Under the pieces are notes generated by a model. The model saw only the letters and a program-made list of their open reading frames with translations. It made no database searches and was not told where the DNA came from. From Clostridium sp. AN503 (lineage in GTDB: Bacteria > Bacillota > Clostridia > Lachnospirales > Lachnospiraceae), in NCBI RefSeq assembly GCF_040719375.1, contig NZ_JBFDTP010000002.1, positions 496,001 to 560,000 on the forward strand: a DNA stretch of 64,000 bases, given 5' to 3'. Below, piece by piece: positions 60,442 to 64,000 of this stretch (its first letter is position 1; every line of letters begins with the position of its first letter). A program made the position numbers and the translations under genes.

Positions 60442-62037
60442 TCAACCGGCGTCCCTGCCGTTTTTTGCAAAATGGAATACCAGCAGCAGGCCGCCGTAGC
60501 AGAAACATAAAAACAGGATACGGACGGCAGTTTCGGCGAACAGAGGCAGCTTCCCGGAAAAAGGATGGATGCCGGCAGTGAAAAAATGGATGCCTACTGA
60601 GATCATCAAAAGAACAGATGGCTTGACGATCATCTCCCATGCATTCCAGGTGAAAGGCACAAGCTTTTTTAAAGAGTACAGGTGCATCAGCGCCAGGAAG
60701 ATCTCACTGGCAAGCATTCCGCACAGGTAACCCTGGATCCCCAACAGAGGGATTCCAAAAAGAACAAAAGCAATGCGCAGGAGCAGGGCCGCGGTGTTCT
60801 GCAAAAAGGTGGTGCGGGTCCGGCCAAGACCGTTTAGGATACTGCCCATAGTGGTGGCAAGATACAGAAAAGGGCAGAGCCATGCCAGGATCTCAATATA
60901 AAAACCGGCGGATTTATCGTGAAATACGCTGGTGCCCAAAGGCATCCCGAACAGCACGAAGATGCCGATGCAAAGGATTCCCATATAGAGGCTGTACCGC
61001 AGGGACAGGGAAATGCTTGCTGCGATGCTGCCCTTTTTTCCTTCTGCCTGCGCCTGCGCTACGCTTGGAAGCAGCAGGACCGCCATGGAATTAGTGATGG
61101 CGGAGGGAAATAAAATGAATGGGAGCGCCATACCGGTCAGTACGCCGTAGACGGAAAAGGCATCGGAGCTGCTTAGGCCCGACATCTGCAGACGGCTGGG
61201 AATCCAGATGGCCTCCGCGCTGGCAAGGATGTTGAGCACCAGCCGGTTGCCCATCAGGGGAAGGGCCAGGGCCATCAGCGGGGCTGCGGAAGCGATCAGG
61301 CGGGTGTAGAATGTGTCGGAATCACCACCCCCGGCGGCGCCTGACAGGCCGTTTGAGCCTCCGGCGGCAGCGGATGCATTCCCTGACCGGGGCTGCGGCG
61401 GACAGAAGCACATACACAGAAAGGTGTAGACTGCTGAAGCGATCTCACCGATCAAATGTCCCATGACTGCAAGATGTACGGTGATGACGCCGCCTTTTTC
61501 TATCCAGGCTCCGGCGATCCAAAAGACCACAGCCATACGTATGACCTGTTCAACGACCTGGGAAAATGCCGGGACTTTTGCTTTTTGCATCCCATAATAG
61601 TAACCGTTGATGCAGGCGTGGAAGGCTGCAAACGGCACTGAGATCCCCATGAGTGGGAGGTAGGGCGCGCACTGAGGCTCCATCAGGATGTAGGTGGCGA
61701 GAAATACAGAGTGGCGGCAGATCAGGTAGGCCAGCACAAAGGACATGATCATGGACAGAACAAGCCCGGTACGGAATACCGAGCGCCCTTTTTCCATGTG
61801 GGAGGCTATGTACTGGGACAGCGCCGTCTGGATGGAACCGGCGCACAGCGCGAAGCAGATGCCGAATACCGGATGGATCATGTTGTAGATGCCAAGCCCT
61901 TCCGCGCCGATGGTGCGGGAGAGGAAAATGCGGTAAAAGAAGCCAAGGACACGGCAGGCAAATCCGGTGCAGGTCAGAAGGAGTGTGCCTGCCAGGAAAG
62001 CACGCTTTTTTTCGGTCAGATGAAACTTTGGGTTCAT
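60442..62037 (-). CDS. Lipid-linked oligosaccharide flippase (SpoVB/MviN/Wzx type)
   Basis: 531 residues with about fourteen spans. The start (KKRAFLAGTLLLTCTGFACRVLGFFYRIFLSRTIGAEGLGIYNMI) is the MATE-fold signature of polysaccharide exporters, closest to SpoVB-like proteins (key: R-x-x-G-x-x-G-x-Y). A Gly/Ala/Ser loop (about 222-235) is unusual. It likely moves a lipid-linked sugar across the membrane for wall, spore or capsule synthesis. Convergent with the kinase gene with a 23-base gap. Confidence 0.88.
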   Translation of the reverse strand: MNPKFHLTEKKRAFLAGTLLLTCTGFACRVLGFFYRIFLSRTIGAEGLGIYNMIHPVFGICFALCAGSIQTALSQYIASHMEKGRSVFRTGLVLSMIMSFVLAYLICRHSVFLATYILMEPQCAPYLPLMGISVPFAAFHACINGYYYGMQKAKVPAFSQVVEQVIRMAVVFWIAGAWIEKGGVITVHLAVMGHLIGEIASAVYTFLCMCFCPPQPRSGNASAAAGGSNGLSGAAGGGDSDTFYTRLIASAAPLMALALPLMGNRLVLNILASAEAIWIPSRLQMSGLSSSDAFSVYGVLTGMALPFILFPSAITNSMAVLLLPSVAQAQAEGKKGSIAASISLSLRYSLYMGILCIGIFVLFGMPLGTSVFHDKSAGFYIEILAWLCPFLYLATTMGSILNGLGRTRTTFLQNTAALLLRIAFVLFGIPLLGIQGYLCGMLASEIFLALMHLYSLKKLVPFTWNAWEMIVKPSVLLMISVGIHFFTAGIHPFSGKLPLFAETAVRILFLCFCYGGLLLVFHFAKNGRDAG

Positions 62038-62389
62038 GTGGGACTCCGTAGGGTGGGAGTATTGTTACAGTGTATGGCTGTAAAGAATGGTTTATGAAAA
62101 TACAATGTGAAAGCAAGACAAATCTTTAGAAAGATTTAAGGAGCATTACGGAAAGCAGATTTGATGCATTTTAGTGAAATGCGCTAAGATGTTGTTAAAA
62201 TTGCCTGTTAAGAAATCTTAACAGGCATTATTTTTGTGCAAAATACATAAAAATAGTTAAGATTTTACTAGGATTCGCAAAATGTTACGATATTATTTTG
62301 AAGTTTCATCCGATATAATATGGCTATAAAAGTGCGGTCGCTGTAACTGCCTGGAGCGACAGCCGTTTATCATGAAAAGGGGGAATATT
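62038..62389. other. Intergenic region before the TRAP operon
   Basis: No gene is supported. A near-perfect 24-bp palindrome with arms GCCTGTTAAGA and TCTTAACAGGC lies at 62203-62226 and is followed by ATTATTTTT. TATAAT at 62314-62319 may be a -10. A GTCGCT/AGCGAC stem (62337-62360) stands in the likely leader. No periplasmic-binding-protein gene precedes the transporter here. Confidence 0.6.
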
Positions 62390-62911
62390 ATGGTATCTGT
62401 ATTTCAAAGGATTGACCGGTTTAAACCGGTGTATGACAGAGTGTATCAATTTGTCATGTTTCTCTGCAAAATGCTGTTGGTGACAGACATCCTGATCACC
62501 TGTATGTCAGTGTTGGGGCGTTATGCCCCGTTCATTCCGGATCCGGCATGGACGGAGGAGGTAGTCCTTACCTGTATGTGCTATATGGCGGTACTGTCTG
62601 CTGCCCTTGCGATCCGCAGGGGAGCCCATATCCGGATGACGGCATTTGATAACTATCTGCCCAAAATGGCGGTGAAAGGCCTGGATATCCTTTCTGATCT
62701 CTGCGTCCTGATCCTTGCAATGATCATGATCGTGGTGGGCTGGAAATATGCGGTCCAGATTGGTGGGAAAGGTTCTTACGTGAGTATGCCGTCCGTTTCC
62801 CGTTTCTGGATGTATTTCCCGGTTCCTCTTGCAGGTATCGCTATGGTGATATTTGAATTGGAGGCGTTATATAACCATGTCAAAGAGATTGTTCTTGGAA
62901 AGGAGGATTAA
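62390..62911 (+). CDS. TRAP transporter small permease (DctQ)
   Basis: 173 residues from the ATG at 62390, with AAAAGGGGG upstream. An ATG at 62372 lacks a ribosome site. Four spans (about 20-40, 55-75, 95-118, 130-152). WTEEVVLTCMCYMAVLSAALAIRRGAHIRM is the DctQ signature around span 2 (key: E-x-x-R-R-G-x-H). It pairs with the large subunit 3 bases downstream to take up an organic acid with sodium or protons. Confidence 0.92.
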   Translation: MVSVFQRIDRFKPVYDRVYQFVMFLCKMLLVTDILITCMSVLGRYAPFIPDPAWTEEVVLTCMCYMAVLSAALAIRRGAHIRMTAFDNYLPKMAVKGLDILSDLCVLILAMIMIVVGWKYAVQIGGKGSYVSMPSVSRFWMYFPVPLAGIAMVIFELEALYNHVKEIVLGKED

Positions 62912-62914
62912 CAG

Positions 62915-64000
62915 ATGAGCGGAGATACCTTAGCTATTTTTATATTGCTTGCCAGTTTCTTTTTAATGATTTTCCTGCGGTTTCCCATCGCATATGCGGT
63001 GGCGCTCTCTGCGGTTTTGTGCCTCTTGAGCCAGGGACTGCCGCTGACCACCATCTGCCAGCAGATGGTAAAGGGCATCAGCTCCTTCAGCCTGATGGCG
63101 GTGCCGTTCTTTATCGTTATGGGCTGCCTGATGGGAACGGGCGGCATTTCAGAAAAACTGATCGCGCTCGCCAACGCCTGTGTGGGCTGGATGCGGGGCG
63201 GTATGGCGATGGTAAATATTGTTGCATCTTACTTTTTCGGCGGGATTTCCGGCTCGGCGGCAGCGGATACGGCGTCTCTTGGCTCCCTTCTGATCCCGAT
63301 GATGGTGGATCAGGGATACGATGCGGATTTCTCAACGGCTGTTACGATCACCTCTTCCTGTGAAGGGCTGCTGGTGCCTCCCAGCCACAACATGGTAATC
63401 TATGCGACCACTGCAGGCGGTATTTCCGTAGGAAGCCTGTTCCTGGCCGGATATATCCCGGGTGCTCTGCTGGCGGCGTCCCTTATGGTTGGATCTTATA
63501 TTATTTCAGTGAAGCGGAACTACCCGAAGGGTGATAAGTTCAGCATGAAAAACCTGCTCAAACAGCTCAGCGTTTCCTTCTGGGCGCTGGCAGCAGTTCT
63601 GATCGTAGTGGTCGGAGTAGTCGGCGGCCTGTTCACGGCAACGGAGTCTGCAGCCATTGCCGTTATCTACAGCCTGATCGTCAGTGTGTACATATACAAA
63701 GGCCTGAATTGGAAAGGCGTATGGCGGGTGCTGGGGGACTGCGTGGAAACCCTGTCCATCGTACTGATCCTGATCGCCACTTCCAGCATCTTCGGTTACT
63801 GCCTGACCCGTCTGCATGTGCCGGACCTGGCAGCCAATGCGATCACCGGACTGACCACCAATCCGATCCTGCTGGCCCTGCTCTTAAACCTGATCCTGCT
63901 GGTTCTGGGCTGCATTATGGATATGGCGCCCATCATCCTGATCGCAACGCCGATCCTGCTTCCGATCGCGACCTCCATCGGGATCGATCCGATCCAGTTT
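62915..64000 (+). CDS. TRAP transporter large permease (DctM), 5' part
   Basis: Open from the ATG at 62915 to the window end (362 codons seen; family is about 425). AAAGGAGG precedes it. MSGDTLAIFILLASFFLMIF and GGISGSAAADTASLGSLLIPMM (key: G-x-S-G-S-x-x-A-D) and LVPPSHNMVIYA are DctM motifs. The substrate receptor (DctP) and catabolic genes should lie to the right outside the window, so the substrate cannot be stated. Confidence 0.95.
   Translation, partial: MSGDTLAIFILLASFFLMIFLRFPIAYAVALSAVLCLLSQGLPLTTICQQMVKGISSFSLMAVPFFIVMGCLMGTGGISEKLIALANACVGWMRGGMAMVNIVASYFFGGISGSAAADTASLGSLLIPMMVDQGYDADFSTAVTITSSCEGLLVPPSHNMVIYATTAGGISVGSLFLAGYIPGALLAASLMVGSYIISVKRNYPKGDKFSMKNLLKQLSVSFWALAAVLIVVVGVVGGLFTATESAAIAVIYSLIVSVYIYKGLNWKGVWRVLGDCVETLSIVLILIATSSIFGYCLTRLHVPDLAANAITGLTTNPILLALLLNLILLVLGCIMDMAPIILIATPILLPIATSIGIDPIQF

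Overview
The window looks like a chromosomal stretch of a Gram-positive anaerobe of the class Clostridia, most likely a Lachnospiraceae gut commensal. The reasons are strong AGGAGG-type ribosome binding sites, a glycyl-radical enzyme with its activase, a perfect Bacillus/Clostridia-type SOS box before uvrA, a SpoVB-like flippase, DUF1062, DUF2975 and CD3324-type genes, and moderately GC-rich housekeeping genes broken up by AT-rich acquired patches. The species cannot be read from the sequence.

Layout. 0-2.4 kb: the C-terminal end of an alkylsulfatase, a ~200-bp near-perfect palindrome, and two leftward flavodoxin genes (one with a lipoprotein signal) opposite a MerR regulator whose operator sits in a 19-bp promoter spacer. 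2.4-9.4 kb: a self-contained glycyl-radical pathway made of a sigma-54 activator, a sigma-54 promoter, an activase, the glycyl-radical enzyme and an iron-type alcohol dehydrogenase. 9.6-13.4 kb: a fructose operon (1-phosphofructokinase, fused PTS IIABC, HAD phosphatase). 13.4-16.0 kb: an AT-rich island with a decayed toxin-antitoxin locus and a membrane-bound XRE regulator next to a PAP2 phosphatase. 16.1-20.4 kb: a polar amino-acid ABC transporter and an AbgB-like amidohydrolase. 20.5-28.3 kb: ftsH, a PerR-like regulator, a QueD-like protein lacking the usual catalytic cysteine, an SNF-family transporter, and uvrA.

28.3-36.9 kb: a HigBA-type toxin-antitoxin pair between two identical 47-bp hairpin repeats, a HAD hydrolase, tRNA-Arg(CCG), and a housekeeping run (queA, an rRNA pseudouridine synthase, a divergent ligA, metA). 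37.0-42.0 kb: a TetR-controlled export operon (MFS pump plus FtsX-type ABC permease and ATPase). 42.0-46.7 kb: DUF1062 and CD3324-like genes with a possible leader peptide, a surface-type protein with 39-bp repeats, and two membrane GGDEF proteins. 46.8-50.1 kb: a GntR regulator, an enolase-superfamily dehydratase and an APC permease. 50.2-55 kb: maf and a block of membrane proteins with a small XRE regulator. 55-64 kb: a cyclopropane fatty acid synthase, a secreted cell-wall-binding protein, an unusual GntR regulator with two winged helices, a hybrid histidine kinase, a flippase, and the start of a TRAP transporter that runs off the window.

The best candidates for new biology are the glycyl-radical cluster (a cysteine-rich insert near the active site and no transporter or microcompartment genes), the repeat-flanked HigBA unit, the QueD-like protein with a C-terminal zinc ribbon, the double-winged-helix GntR regulator, and the BcrR-like regulator/PAP2 pair.
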